Origin: Symbiodinium kawagutii
Lineage: Eukaryota > Sar > Dinophyceae > Suessiales > Symbiodiniaceae
NCBI GenBank assembly: GCA_009767595.1
Contig: VSDK01012558.1
Location: 315,269-379,268, forward strand
DNA length: 64,000 bases
Direction: 5' to 3'
The position numbers were made by a program, and so were the translations under genes. The notes beneath the pieces were generated by a model, which ran no database searches, was not told where the DNA came from, and worked only from the letters and a program-made list of their open reading frames with translations. Below, one piece after another: positions 42,187 through 54,194 of this stretch (the stretch's first letter is position 1; each line of letters begins with the position of its first letter).

Positions 42187-44757
42187 GTGAAGCACTGGGC
42201 CACCGCTGGGATGAACTGAGTTCGCTTGGGATCAACTGGGGAGTTCTCCTCGAGAATTCATGTTTTGCTGTTGGATTCTTTTTCAAAGGGTGGATTTGAA
42301 TGGATGTGTTTCCTGCTTTTTACGGATGTTGGTTTATTGGTGGCATTGTGAACACTGGTGCGCCTACACGTATGCATTGTCGGTTTACGTGAAATTGCAT
42401 CAGCCAAGGGGGTGATTTTGCCAGGCAATTGAGATGCTACCCGTCACGAGTGGGAATCGGCACAGTATGTGTAACGATGGAAAGGGGAGCTGGTCGTTTG
42501 GATCACACATCTCTAGAAAATTGCAACGTGTGACCAGTCACTGGGATAGAGACAATGAGTTTGGGATGACTGCAAGCTAGGCAGGAGACGCATCAGTCAA
42601 GTAGAAACACAGCGCCCTAGATCCCTGCAGTGCATGCAGACGGACGGCTAAAGGTTTGTTGGAGACATCGCCTGCCTGAACAGGGCAAACCAAATGTGAA
42701 GTTTGAATTTAAGAAAAAACACTGCTAATGACAGGCAATTTGGCTGGGCATACGGTCCAACCATGTCAACCGATTCGGCCCGCGATGGTTTTGAAGTTGG
42801 TGTTCCTTGAGTGCATGTAGTAGTTCCCAGCCACCCCACAGATGTTATTTCAGGATAGCACGGAGCAGAGCAGCAGCACCAGTGCACCCGTATATGGACA
42901 AGTGCCTACAGGTACAGTAACTATGGTCGAAATGTTGTGCAAAAGATGCCGCATATGTTTATAGAGGGGCACGTCGGACTTGGTGATGCTCATGCTTATG
43001 GATTTGCATGGTTTCTACATGTCTATATCGAGTGGAGAAACATTGAGAACAACAAATTTCTTGCACTTCTTCATGCCTTTGCACATGCACATATTGTTGC
43101 AGCGTTTGTTTTTCACAGTTTTGCAGGGACTGCCGTGCTTGTAGGCCATGCGCGAGCTGCGCCAAGCTGAAGGCGGGAGATGGCGGTAGATGGCGGGATT
43201 TGCGTGTGGATTTGTGGGCTTGCCCGAGGCAATCACAACGATTTGATTGTCATTGCCTTATCCACTTTCTTGTTTTGAATAAGGTGTTCTGTTCACCAAT
43301 CATTAAGCGCAACCTTGATCCAGCAAGTTGGTGCCACAATTCTTATACATTCTGAATCCAGGTTTTCTTAATTAATCGACAATAATCGCAACAGTTTGAC
43401 GTTCCAAAGACCCCAGTTGTGTGGCTTTCCATTCTTGTAGCACAGGTGTTTCCATGTTTTTTGCCCTCAATCCGTTGAAGAAAAACCTTCGGTTTGGTCT
43501 CCCTGGAGGCTGTTTAGTTGCCACCATGGCATGGCCGAGGCGAAAGAGATCGGAAGGCCAAGGTGCTGGAGCAGCTGACCAGTCAGCTGCAGCTCGATCG
43601 CTGCTGTTTGGCCATGGGCCATGCTATGCCATGCTTGGCCTCCAAAAAAACCATAGGGGAAAGGACCTTACACAGATGCTTGGGCATGATTTTTGTTCCA
43701 CGTTTGGTCTTTGGTGCGCTGTGAAGTTTTGACATGGGGAAACCAGGACTTTATTGATACACTGAAAAAATTACTCAGCAGATTCGTTTGAACAGAACAA
43801 GTGTCAGGTTCCAAGAGTTTGAACCCAACACAGCTGCTTCCCCGAGTTCAACTTCGAACACCACTTTCCACATTTTTGCCTGGCGTTTTGAACCAATGGT
43901 GCCGCCATCAAGGCAACAAGTTCAACAACAGAAGGCGCACTGGGACCGTAGATGCCGGTGAGCGCTCACGGTTGAAATGGAATCATGATTCGATTTGTGT
44001 ATGATTGTGTATGTACTCATTCGGTTCAGTCATCACATTTTGTTGCATCTTATTGATCGAGATCTCTCTTAGCTGGTTCTCCATGGCGTTGCCTGCTTGG
44101 AGTTGAGGCTTTGGCAACGGAAGATCGGCGGCAAGAGTCCGTCACAGCAATGACCATGGTGCTTGATGTGCCTGACCAGCAAGAGATCGATTCACTGGAT
44201 TCAAGCATTTATATGCATTTATAGGCAGCCTATGGCAGGTTCTAAGTTAAGGCCTGTCGTTTGCCATAGATTCTGCAACTATGATTCATCCTCATGGTTG
44301 GCCCGCACCAGTCCAGGCCAAAAGCGTCATGCTTTTGAGTGCGGATGTACATGTGCAAACTTCCCATTGGTTGGCATTTAAGATTCTCCATCTACATGCC
44401 TATTCGATGCTGTTTGCCAGTCACTCTGGCAGACCTGGTAGAAATCCAACAACTGCTAGGTTCCCCCCAAAGCTTTTCCCCAAAAGATTATCCACCAGTT
44501 GTTATCCAAGTTACTTGATCACTTGGATTACAAGCAGTAAACACTCACCTACTGTGTATACAACAGCAAGCGTGATAGTCACCTAACAGTAAGTGATGCT
44601 AGCTACCTCACAATCACCAAATAGTCATATATATATATATATATAGACTACCACCTAATAGTTCACCCAAGGTCACCTAATATAGTAAACAATGGTGGTT
44701 ACATGGAGATTTCAACCACCCGCCAGTGGTGGTCACCACGCCTGGCCCGGCATCCAG
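42187..44757. other. intronic region of the coiled-coil gene, with one candidate exon
   Basis: A frame at about 43541-43630 reads GERDRKAKVLEQLTSQLQLD then RCCLAMGHAMP and could be another helical exon (after GGCCGAG, possible GC donor), but its borders are weak. The rest is non-coding in appearance, ending in an AT repeat at 44627-44645. Confidence 0.4.
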
Positions 44758-44890
44758 GCTCTCTGGCGCCGCTGGTGCTGGAGCTCCTCCGTGACGGCGC
44801 TGCAGCGCTGGCACAGCGCCTCAGCGGCGCTGCAGCGCCGCAGGCGGCACATCGAAGTGGCCACGCGGATCTCCCGCATGTGCCGCGAAC
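44758..44890 (+). CDS. coiled-coil gene, Trp/Arg-rich helical repeat exon
   Basis: After GCATCCAG the frame reads ALWRRWCWSSSVTALQRWHS, then ASAALQRRRRHIEVATRISR. The spacing of Trp, Leu and Arg is like SFI1-type centrin-binding repeats and resembles exons at 47461, 60658 and 61328. A second frame is also open here but is Ala-rich and less distinctive. The 3' end is not clear. A centrosome, basal-body or flagellar role is an inference only. Confidence 0.6.
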
Positions 44891-47460
44891 CAAGGGAGGG
44901 ATGGTGGGCTCATGGTGGGCTCGTTAGGGTGGCTTGTGGTGCTTGGTTGTGGTGGTTGAAATGGTGGGTTATGATAGTTAATGATGAAAGTGATGGTTGG
45001 TTATAATGGTTGGTTGTGATAGTTGGACTAGTGATTGGTGGGACTAGTGGTTGGTTATAATGGTTGCTTGTGATGAATAATTCTATAGTGATTGATTATA
45101 AAGGTTAGTGGTAATGATGATGCTTTCATTAATGCTTAACTAGTGGACTAATGATGGTGAGAATGGTTGGCTACAATGGTTGGTTGTTTAAGGGTTAACC
45201 CACGAGACTTCTGGGCAAGTTCAAGCAGTCAGAAGTGATTAACAAATGGTGAAGCAATGGTGAACGAATGGTTATATAGTGGACTATAACTAGTGGACTA
45301 ACTAGTGGACTCACTAGTGGTGATAGTCAGTGATTAGTTGTTTCTTTATCATGTTCCATACTTTAGTTGTTGTAACAGCAACCTTTTCCGCCCTGCACTT
45401 CGGCAAGAGGGTCTGGAAAAACAGCAATGATTGCAATGGTCAATGGTTGTGAATTAATGGTTAATTAGTTGGCAACTGGTAATCAGTAGTTGGTTGTCAT
45501 GCTTGGTTGATGGTGATGAAGGGTGAATCAATCAGACTTCTGAGCAAGTACGATTAAGTCAGAAGTTCTAGTTTGTCAACAAATGGTGAAGGAATGGTTG
45601 GTCAACTAAATAGGGGACTTATCGTGATTGGTACAGTAATTGGTTACAATGCTTGGTTGCAATTTTCCTGGCTATTTTTTGATTAGTACGTGCTAGTTAG
45701 TGGACAAAGATTTTTCAAGGTGGTGGTTAAGAATAGGTGTTCATGATAATGGTTAGCCAATGAAGTTTTTGATGGCCAAAAACAATGGTTCACTAGCAAC
45801 AATGCTGATATATCGGTTGATAGTAGTTCACGAGCTGGTTTCATAGCAAGAACATGCTTCATAATCATAGGTGATTGTTCAGAACAATGTTGAACAATAA
45901 TCGGTCATTGGAATGGCTAATCACATATCACAAGCCAACTGTAAGCCCAAACAGTAAAAAAAAAAACAATCCAACCAATTGGCTGTTGGCTTTTGGTCCT
46001 TGTCATTTCCTGTAATCTTTAAGCACCAAAGATTCATCATTATGTTTTAATTGACTGAACCTAGTAACTTGTGACCATGATAGATTCAAACATGATCAGC
46101 CATTATTGAACCCTGACTGCCCAGTAGTTAAACTGTAATTGACCATTCTTGTCAACCACTTGCCATTCACTGATCATGAATCATTATATATCATTATGAT
46201 CCATCCTGAATCATCATAAATCATTATGAGTCAGTATAGATTCATAAGGTCATCATCAGCCATGCTGAACCATCACCATCCATCGCCATCCATCACCAGC
46301 TATCACCAACCATCACCAACCATGGCCAACCATGGCCAACCATTACTATCCATGCTTCAAGCACCTCATTCATCACCGCGTTTCAGCCGTGCCTGGAGCC
46401 AGGTCCAGCTGCCTGCTGCTGTGGCGAGATTTCGTTACTTCCACGGCTGCCCATGCCATGCCATGAGACGATCCACAACAATAGCTGGTAAGTATGGTCA
46501 ATAGTAGGGGATGATAAGTAGTAATTATAGGGGATGACATGCCAGCGATGTTTTTTTTCTTCGCTCCGAAGTCATACCCTTCAATACCTCACTAATCATT
46601 TGAAGCGTCCGCGGTTCTCCATGGTTGGTACTGCAAATGGTGAATTTGTCAAAAATGGTCATTGGTTGATATATGATTGATTCATGGTTGATGAGTCATA
46701 AGTGCTTCATTGATGCTCAATCATGACCAGTAGATAATGATAGTCGGTGGTTTCTCATCAGTGCGAGTGGATGTTTAATAGATGGTGATCAATGGCTCAA
46801 TGGCTAAGGCCTCACAATCAACAACCACCAGCTGAAAGAGAAATCACACCCATGAAGCCGTAAGCCAACATGACATAGACCGTGGTCATAAAATGACATG
46901 TATTTACCGGTCGGGACGTGATCATGACGTGGCCATACCCCGCGGAGGTATCCCGTTTTCACCTGATACTTGGAGGTTTGCCGGAGGGACTACTGACCGC
47001 CAGCTTGAGAAAAGATTTACTAAAAAAGCAATCGAACTTTCAACGTGTCGATGAGGCCCCGTCCCGGAGTTGTCAATGGCTAGGAAGGGAGCTGAAATGA
47101 GAGGTGACGTGGTGCTGTCTGATCATGTTTGATGACATGTTTTGGCTTCAAGAGCTGTGAACGTTTGTGAACCTCCCAGGGCTTAGGCACCAGGGAGAGT
47201 CACCTGCCACCAGGGGCAGGAGTGGGGAAGGTAAAGCAGCCAATTTGTTGAGTGAACAAAATCAATATGCTTCGCTTCCAGTTCTTAGTTGACAAAGGCG
47301 CTAAGCACTGACCTCAAATCAACAAGCAAGGATGTTCAGTCACTGATTATGGTGATTATGAGCCACTAATGATTGCTAGTGATCACTATTGATCGCTATT
47401 GTTTCATCAATATAACTGACTAATTAATCACTAGGGTCCCCACACGTGGGATGTCCGCAG
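44891..47460. other. long low-complexity intron
   Basis: It is rich in GGTTGGTT, GTGGACTA and ATGGTGA words (45000-45660) and in CATCACCA words (46240-46340). It contains a diverged duplicated block around 45190-45290 and 45520-45620 with a conserved 7-bp stem. No secure exon is seen; a GC-rich piece at about 46380-46470 is possible. Confidence 0.5.
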
Positions 47461-47562
47461 GAGCTCCAACGTTTTCATCAGCGCTCCGTGCTGGCAGAGT
47501 CCCACTTGCATCAACGATCTGCACGACGCGCGTGGAAAGCCTGGATCCTGCACTTACAAGAG
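47461..47562 (+). CDS. coiled-coil gene, helical repeat exon
   Basis: After TCCGCAG the frame reads ELQRFHQRSVLAESHLHQRS, then ARRAWKAWILHLQE. The L-x-x-W-K-x-W pattern again suggests an SFI1-like repeat. It is 34 codons, phase 0 at both ends, with a GC donor (CAAGAG/GCTTAT). Confidence 0.65.
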
Positions 47563-48121
47563 GCTTATGTCGCGACATGCCATGCTGAGGGCTGACCTAC
47601 CATAGGATTGATCGTTATCACGCCTGCTATAGGATGATCCCTAAAAGCATACCATCGGATAGCTTATAAGCATGATTGGGGTTGATGCCTATGATTTGTG
47701 AAATAGGCGGGTCATCCATGTGTGTGTGCTGCTTCAGTCTCTGTTTTCATTTGCACTTGTGAATGGCTTTGTTTTTCTGATTTAAGATGTTGCTCATGCA
47801 ATTGCGTTTTGCCTGTGATTGAAGATGTGCTGTACGAATATTGAAACACCATTGCTTGCTCACTTATCAGCTCATTGCACTGATTGCACTTATACTAACC
47901 CATTTCAGTGGATATAAAGAAAGATGAAACAAAGCACTAACATTAGCAACCCTTCACCAAACCACTAACCAAACCACGAACCAATCACAAACAAACCATT
48001 AACCAGCATTACCAACCATCAACCAAACATTAACCATTGATAGTCCAGGATCACCCATTGATTCCTCAGCGTTAACGAACCGTTGACCAACCATTAACCA
48101 ACCATCACCTGCTGCCGCCAG

Positions 48122-48174
48122 GTGCAGGCCGAGAAATCTGCCCAGACCTTGGCGGCCAAGACCTCGGAGCCTTG
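48122..48174 (+). CDS. coiled-coil gene, short exon (candidate)
   Basis: After GCCGCCAG the frame reads VQAEKSAQTLAAKTSEPW, ending at CCTTG/GTGAAA (phase 2). It is short but GC-rich against an AT-rich background with good splice sites. Its phase does not connect directly to the exon at 49277, so another small exon may lie between. Confidence 0.45.
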
Positions 48175-49276
48175 GTGAAAGGGGCGGGCCTAGATCCATC
48201 GAAGCAGCAACTCATGGATTTTCCATGGGATTTTCCATGGGATTAACCGACGTTATATACGAAACTAACATGGAAATCTCATGGGATTAATAGGGATTAA
48301 TAGTTAACATGGGATTTAACGTGGGATTTAACGTGGTATTGATCGAGATTGTATAGCATTAATCCCATGGATTAACCCATGGTTTAACATGGGATTGACC
48401 GTCATTGTATCGGAGTTCCATGGGATTGACCGTCATTGTATCGGAGTTCCATGGGATTAACCGACATTATATCTAACCTCATTGACGGTTTGATTCACCT
48501 TTTTTGCGTTCCCGAATGGTTGGTTGACGAGCATACTTTTTGTAGGGGTGGTGGGTCAATCACCAAATTGGCAAGTTAAAACTGATAGGTGACCGAAAGG
48601 TACAAAGAGAGAACCGATTAGAAATCATGGGTGATTGGAATTGATTGCAGTGATATCACTGGTAGTGGAATCAACTGGCAAATGTACTTGATGACTAGTA
48701 CCGTAGTGAGGATGAAGATGTGTCCATGTATGAGTTTGGCATTCCTAGGAGCATCCCAAATCATTGCACGGTGTGGAGTTTGGAAACTACCTTTGGGAAC
48801 ATGTGAAGTAGAAAACTAGTGTCATAAGACGTCATAAGTCATAAGGCAATGGTTTCCAATAGACATGCAAGCAAACATTGGGAAATTAGTCGGACACACA
48901 TGACACTGGAGCCAACGAGATTCGACAAGTAGTGTGCGCCCTATAGACAACAAATCATGCTGAGGATGTGATAAAGGGGAAGGCAACCCATGTTATGAGG
49001 AAGAAATCAATATTCAGTCATGCAGGGTAACACGACCACTGTGCGTTTCCTTGAATTCATTTAGCCGCAGCAGGATACTCCCACCTACTGTTGCCAAAGG
49101 CTGTTCGAGAGTTTGTGGTTGTGGGTGTGCATCAGGGCACGCTAGCACATGCTACAACAGCTGCCGCTAGAAAGAATGTTTGCCACATCATGTGAAGGAA
49201 AAACACAAGTCACATACAATGCAAGCAACCAAACTACAAACTTGAAAGGCATTGCCACCCAGCTGTTTGCATTCAG
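48175..49276. other. intron with short tandem repeats
   Basis: The stretch 48230-48480 is made of variants of CATGGGATTAACCG..TTATAT, including the 31-bp tandem repeat listed separately. The rest shows no exon. Confidence 0.55.
48388..48478. repeat. 31-bp tandem repeat
   Basis: Units starting CATGGGATTGACCGTCATTG begin at 48388 and 48419 (exact copies); a third, diverged unit begins at 48450 (CATGGGATTAACCGACATT). Looser copies lie upstream at about 48237 and 48281. Confidence 0.88.
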
Positions 49277-49387
49277 GCGTTCTTAGCATCCCTCCCCTCT
49301 GAAGAAGTTGCTGCAGCTGATCTCCCAGCAGACCCGCTTCCAGAAGAGCCGGCCGTGCCAGAGACCCAAACGAAAGCTGCTGCGAAG
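49277..49387 (+). CDS. coiled-coil gene, acidic Pro/Ala/Glu linker exon
   Basis: After GCATTCAG the frame reads AFLASLPSEEVAAADLPADP, then EEPAVPETQTKAAAK. It is 37 codons, phase 0 at both ends, donor GCGAAG/GTGCCA. The low-complexity acidic composition suggests a disordered linker. Confidence 0.65.
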
Positions 49388-50615
49388 GTGCCATGGGACC
49401 CGCAGGCATTGAAACTCAACACCATGATACATACCTCTTGGGTGCTTACATGCCTATACATACCCAACATGCATGTTTGTATGCAGCTGATTCTATGTAT
49501 TTTCAGGTGTGCAAACCTGTGCGATTCCATGCTACCAGCATGGGTTCTTTTCACCGAAGATGTTTTATCTTATCAGAATTGTTCAGTTTCTGATCAGTCT
49601 TATCAGAATTGTTCAGTCATAGTTTTAGAATATTTTATCTTATCACAATTGTTGTATCTTTTCCCCCTCAGATTCGTCTGAGTATTGACATGTTTTTCTA
49701 CCGGTAACAAACTTGAGAGAGCAAGCCATATGCCCACATTTCTAGGCAGAGATTGTCCAAGGATAGTGGCCTCCATGGTTTGTTCAATCATGGCTGCTAG
49801 CTTTATTGAGGCATAAGCGTTGGTCACACGCCGCTCTAATAACTACTTAGACTGAGAATAACTATTTGATGCCTTGATTTACGCATGTGTACATGCATGG
49901 CACCAAAAACACCAAATTGCCCTGCCACGCTTGATCTCTGTCATGCCAAGTGAGACATGTGTGTGTACCGCAAACTTGAAGCTGACTTTTTGAGGAAATT
50001 TGTGCAAACGTGATTCAGATGATTCAGATGTGCTGGATTGCGTGGTGAATTTTACAGGTGGCAAACTCATGCACATAGATAGTAGCGATTAGAAATGCAT
50101 CATGATGTTGAAGGCATTTGAGGGATTTGTTGTTAACATCCGCAATATAAGAGGAAGAAGTGAGATATATGGCACTAAAGCACACGTTCTCACATGTTCT
50201 CACACTTTTCCACAAATACATTCGGTAGGCCATGGTGCAATAGAACATGAGTTGACGACGATCATTCTGCCATGCAGTGATTCACCACCTGATCTCTGAA
50301 GTGCTTCCCTATGCTTGCCTACTCTCTTGCAACATATGAAGGCATTCCAAAAGTAGATAATTTGTGGTGATTAATTGAGCTTTGTTGAATCATCAAACAT
50401 AAATAATCATTTTCCTAATCACCATTATTATTATCACTCATTGTATCATTATTATCAATCATTATATCAGTATTATCAATCATTATGAGTCAATTCTCAT
50501 CACTACTGCGATTAAATCATAAAAAAATAATATATGATTAGCAACCTCAAAAAAACCATTTCATCAACATTTCATCAACTCATAAAAGTAACTGCCCGAC
50601 AGATCTGCTTCGCAG

Positions 50616-50735
50616 GTGCCCCGTAGCCGGCGCGTCCTCGCCGATCTCGAGAAGCGCGCAGAGGAGCGGCGCAGGGCGCAGCAGGAGCGGAAGTCGAAGC
50701 TGAAGGATCCTCGGATGGCGGATGGTGACCCGCAG
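50616..50735 (+). CDS. coiled-coil gene, Arg/Glu-rich exon
   Basis: After CTTCGCAG the frame reads VPRSRRVLADLEKRAEERRR, then AQQERKSKLKDPRMADGDPQ. It is a strongly charged single helix, phase 0 at both ends, with a GT donor (CCGCAG/GTCAGG). The GC-rich block stands out from flanking ATCATTATT introns. Confidence 0.75.
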
Positions 50736-51684
50736 GTCAGGGGTTCACCATGGGTAGAACCCTTGGTTTATGGGTAGAAACCGGTGGTTCACCGACAGGA
50801 ATAGAGGATGAGTCAGCGGTTGATAGTTGAAAGTGGTGGATGATTGATGGTTGATGGAAGCATGATCTTGCGGTTGACAAACCACTGCCAGATAAACCAT
50901 GGCCAGTGGTTTGCCAATAGAGAATGGGTTCTGAATATGGATCTCCCATGTCAACGATGTTCAATCGAGGGCGTTTAGTGATGATTGATGATTGATAGCA
51001 GTGGTCAAAACTGAATGGTTATAAGTTATATGGTTGATGATGCATGGTGGTGGTTGATTCTTGGTGGTTCACCGTGGTCAATGATGGGATTCATAAAGGT
51101 TGAGCGTGGCGAAGAGCTGGGAATCGTGGTTAATGATATGTTTGTCTCCTTAATCGATCCTCATAGGAGTTGTTTAAAAAAAATGGGAGGGGTTATTAAG
51201 AATGGTGGTGAAAGTGTTTCATGGGGGGGGGTAATAAGAAGAAGATATTAGTCCGGTGGAATTCCATAATTTGACCAAGCAGTCATGTTTTGATATGTTT
51301 TGATCGTAAATCCCTAGGTTGTTGTAGTATGAATTGGGAGGTTGGTTTGCTGTGTCAACATGGGTCAGCCATTACTCCTATTAGGACGTAACCAACGATA
51401 GCGGTTGATTGGCTAGCAATGACATTGGATTCCGAATGTGCACATGTTTTTTCTTCGTCCTTTCTAACTGACAATCATAGACTCACTCACAGCATCACTC
51501 ATAGCATGCTTTCATGTAGTTTCAACTCGCACTGAATCATACTAGTAAAACTCATCATCACTGGTGGTTTCAGTGAATTGACATCCAGTTTCAATGGGCT
51601 GACATCCTAGCTGCCAAACATCTGAAATAATTTCTGTGCTGGGTTTCTGGATGTCGCATCTCCTGGTGACTCTTTGGTCCTTAG

Positions 51685-51757
51685 GAATCGCCTGCAGAAG
51701 AGGCGAAGCAGCCCTCGGTGCCCTGTGAACCAAGTGAGGGGCAAAACGAAGAAACAG
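51685..51757 (+). CDS. coiled-coil gene, acidic exon
   Basis: After TCCTTAG the frame reads ESPAEEAKQPSVPCEPSEGQ then NEET. It ends in phase 1 at AACAG/GCTGGA (GC donor), matching the phase-1 start of the exon at 51960. Confidence 0.6.
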
Positions 51758-51959
51758 GCTGGATCCACCATGTCCCATGTCCCAGCACTGGCCGACAGAA
51801 ACTCCTTGCCATGGCCAAAAGATATTCGTAAGCGATTCGACCTGAAGAATCATATAGTGTGAACACCTGTCAACTTTGATGTTTTGTGACGACAAGGCTG
51901 TGGAGCAGTGCATGGGGATTCCGAGTTCGTGAGATTTTCCTTAGCGGCTCCCGGACCAG

Positions 51960-52048
51960 GAGCGCAGGGCAGCACCTCTGATTCGAAAGTGCGCCGCTCC
52001 GTGAAGCCCAAGGCGCTGGTGGAGATGGAGAAGCGCCTTCGTCAGCCG
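51960..52048 (+). CDS. coiled-coil gene, basic exon
   Basis: After GGACCAG the frame reads (G)AQGSTSDSKVRRSVKPKAL, then VEMEKRLRQP. It begins in phase 1 and ends in phase 0 at CAGCCG/GTGATG. Confidence 0.65.
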
Positions 52049-52836
52049 GTGATGCCTCTCCGGGTGATGTGACGATTCATGGTGGTTTATTTGTTGAGCT
52101 TGGTAAAGGGTGTAGGTAAATGATGATCAATGTATATATATGTGGATATTGGCGAAGATGGTTTTAATGAGTTGTGGTGAATAGCAATATTAGTTCTACC
52201 CCATCCGTTGTTGAGCCTTGGAAATCTAGACGCTTGACCAAGAAGCAGTCAATACTTGTTGGTTTGTTACCTGTTGGCTTGTCAATGCTTTTGTTACTTG
52301 TCGGCTTTTGTCCCACCGACTAGCTGGATCACTGACAACTAAATGGCTGGCTGCGTCAATGGTTTTGCTACTTGTTAGCAGGTTACCTAACCCGCTGATC
52401 AGCGGCTTGGCTACCAAAGATGGCACCGCAACTTCGATTCTCCTGGTGCTTTGGAATCCAACTTGCCAGGCCAACTGGATATCTAGGCCTGGGTCCATGG
52501 TCGCCAGTGGATCCACAACCTGTGAAGGTCCATAGCCAGAATTATTATTGTGCGTTATTTTCGCTTGCAACTATAAGATGTAAAATCATAACTTGCATTC
52601 GACAAGAAGTATGATTATTGGTTGCTATCCCAACCATCATTATCAATTCCCAACGATCATCCACCATTCATTCCCCCCATCATTCGTTCATTATTGACAG
52701 CTTCATTCCCATTGATCATCAAGTTGCCCAAAAAAAAACTTTCACTCATCATACTCCAAGCACCTGAGTCGCACCAAAAAATAACCTTCCTTCATCCTAC
52801 TCCACAAATGAAGCACCTGAGTCGCACCATGTTCAG
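52049..52836. other. intron of the coiled-coil gene
   Basis: Repeated GTTGGCTTGTCAATGCTTTTG/GTTACTTGT phrases occur near 52255-52380 and CATTATTATC-type low complexity near 52620-52700. A CAAGCACCTGAGTCGCACCA-like phrase occurs twice (about 52759 and 52812). No exon is seen. Confidence 0.5.
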
Positions 52837-52952
52837 CCCATCATTGGTTGGTCATCACGGCCAAGGAGAGCCCTGGAGAGGCGCGAAGCGCACGAGCTGC
52901 GGCGCCAGCGCATGCAGCAAAAGGAGGAGGAGAAGCGACGCAGGCGGCGGGC
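52837..52952 (+). CDS. coiled-coil gene, highly charged helix exon
   Basis: The core frame reads RRALERREAHELRRQRMQQK then EEEKRRRRRA. The 3' end at GGGC/GTTAAG (phase 2) joins to the exon at 53558. The start is either after GTTCAG (52837, phase 0, matching 52048) or after GGCCAAG (52866, phase 2); I drew the first because its phase fits. Confidence 0.65.
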
Positions 52953-53557
52953 GTTAAGGGTAGGGAGGCTGGGGCCAGGGATGGGGTTAAGGGTAGGTTG
53001 TTGGGGTGGGTGGTAGGGGTAGGCCTGGTTGAGGTGGGCCTGCTTGAGCTAGGTGGTTGGCAGTCAGATTTGGCAGATTGGGCTTGGATACAGGTGATGG
53101 AGAATGGTTGAAGAGTAGGGAATGATACTTGATTGCTTGCACCATGCTCCTAAAGCACGCTTGAAATGTGTTATGCATGACGGCCCCCCCGGGCAGCAGG
53201 TCCCAAAACGCAGCTGTTTACCTAGTGGGCGGAATGCAGCCGCCAACCGATGGTGATTCTGAATCTTGCAATGTCACTTGTGCCGACTAGCACTGGTGAT
53301 AGCGCTGATATCTCTGACAGTATGAGGTTGACAGTCCCAGTTTGTTTGGTTCATACTTGACAAATTTCGATCACATCTATCATCAATGACCAAGTCAATA
53401 TAAAGAATAGTCAAAGAGTCAACATTGTGTTGTTTCAATGAACGAATCTTTTTCATTGGCTTACAGAAAAGCAAGATGCTGACCCTTTGAGCCATTGCAA
53501 AGTGGAATAACTGTGTTGGATGTTGTGCCACCGAGCTTGGCCTTGCATCCTGCCCAG

Positions 53558-53588
53558 GATAGAGGAAGAGGAGCAGATGCAACGGGAG
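53558..53588 (+). CDS. coiled-coil gene, 31-nt micro-exon
   Basis: After TGCCCAG the frame reads IEEEEQMQRE and ends at CGGGAG/GCCGAA (GC donor). It begins in phase 2 and ends in phase 0, linking the exon ending 52952 to the exon at 56377 with the charged helix continuing. The short length lowers confidence. Confidence 0.5.
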
Positions 53589-54194
53589 GCCGAACCTGGA
53601 ACTTGGCCCATGGATTTGTTTGCTGCTGAATTTGGGTTGTCTCAGTTGGAGATTTTTTTGACCCAACAATTTATTGCCAAATGCTATTCGTTTGATTATT
53701 GTTGGTAAATGCTGTTCGTTGGGCCCAGCATTTTGTCGGCAAATGAGTCTACTTGGATTCGCTGGAGAAGCAGTATACCTACGTTACAATAGACCATTTG
53801 GCCTGTAAATGCTGCCTGAGGCAATTTTGTGGTGACTTGGCAGGACAGGTGCCACGTTTCATGGATGACAATTAGGTTTGCTCTTTACACAAGCCATGAG
53901 TATGGCTTGTATGTGCGAGCTCGGGGCTCAGGCATGGCTTGATGAATTGTAATTGCACCAAAGATGGAACCGCAACAAAAACCACACCATAGCTGGCAAT
54001 CAGGCGCCATGAGTCATGAACAAATCGCCAACCATCATCCACCATGATCAATCAGACCACCCACTGTATAGTCTCGTTTATCAACTGTCGATTTTGGATT
54101 CATTGCATTTTGTCATTATGAGCCATTGATTAACCGTTCGCAACCATGAGTCATAAGCCATTAAATATACGCATCTCCCCTACTACTGATCGCC

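Noticed and set aside
41339..42190. 283-codon + strand frame
   Set aside because: Its last part overlaps the exon at 42011-42186 in a different frame that codes a clear charged helix; the rest runs through a GA repeat with no motif.
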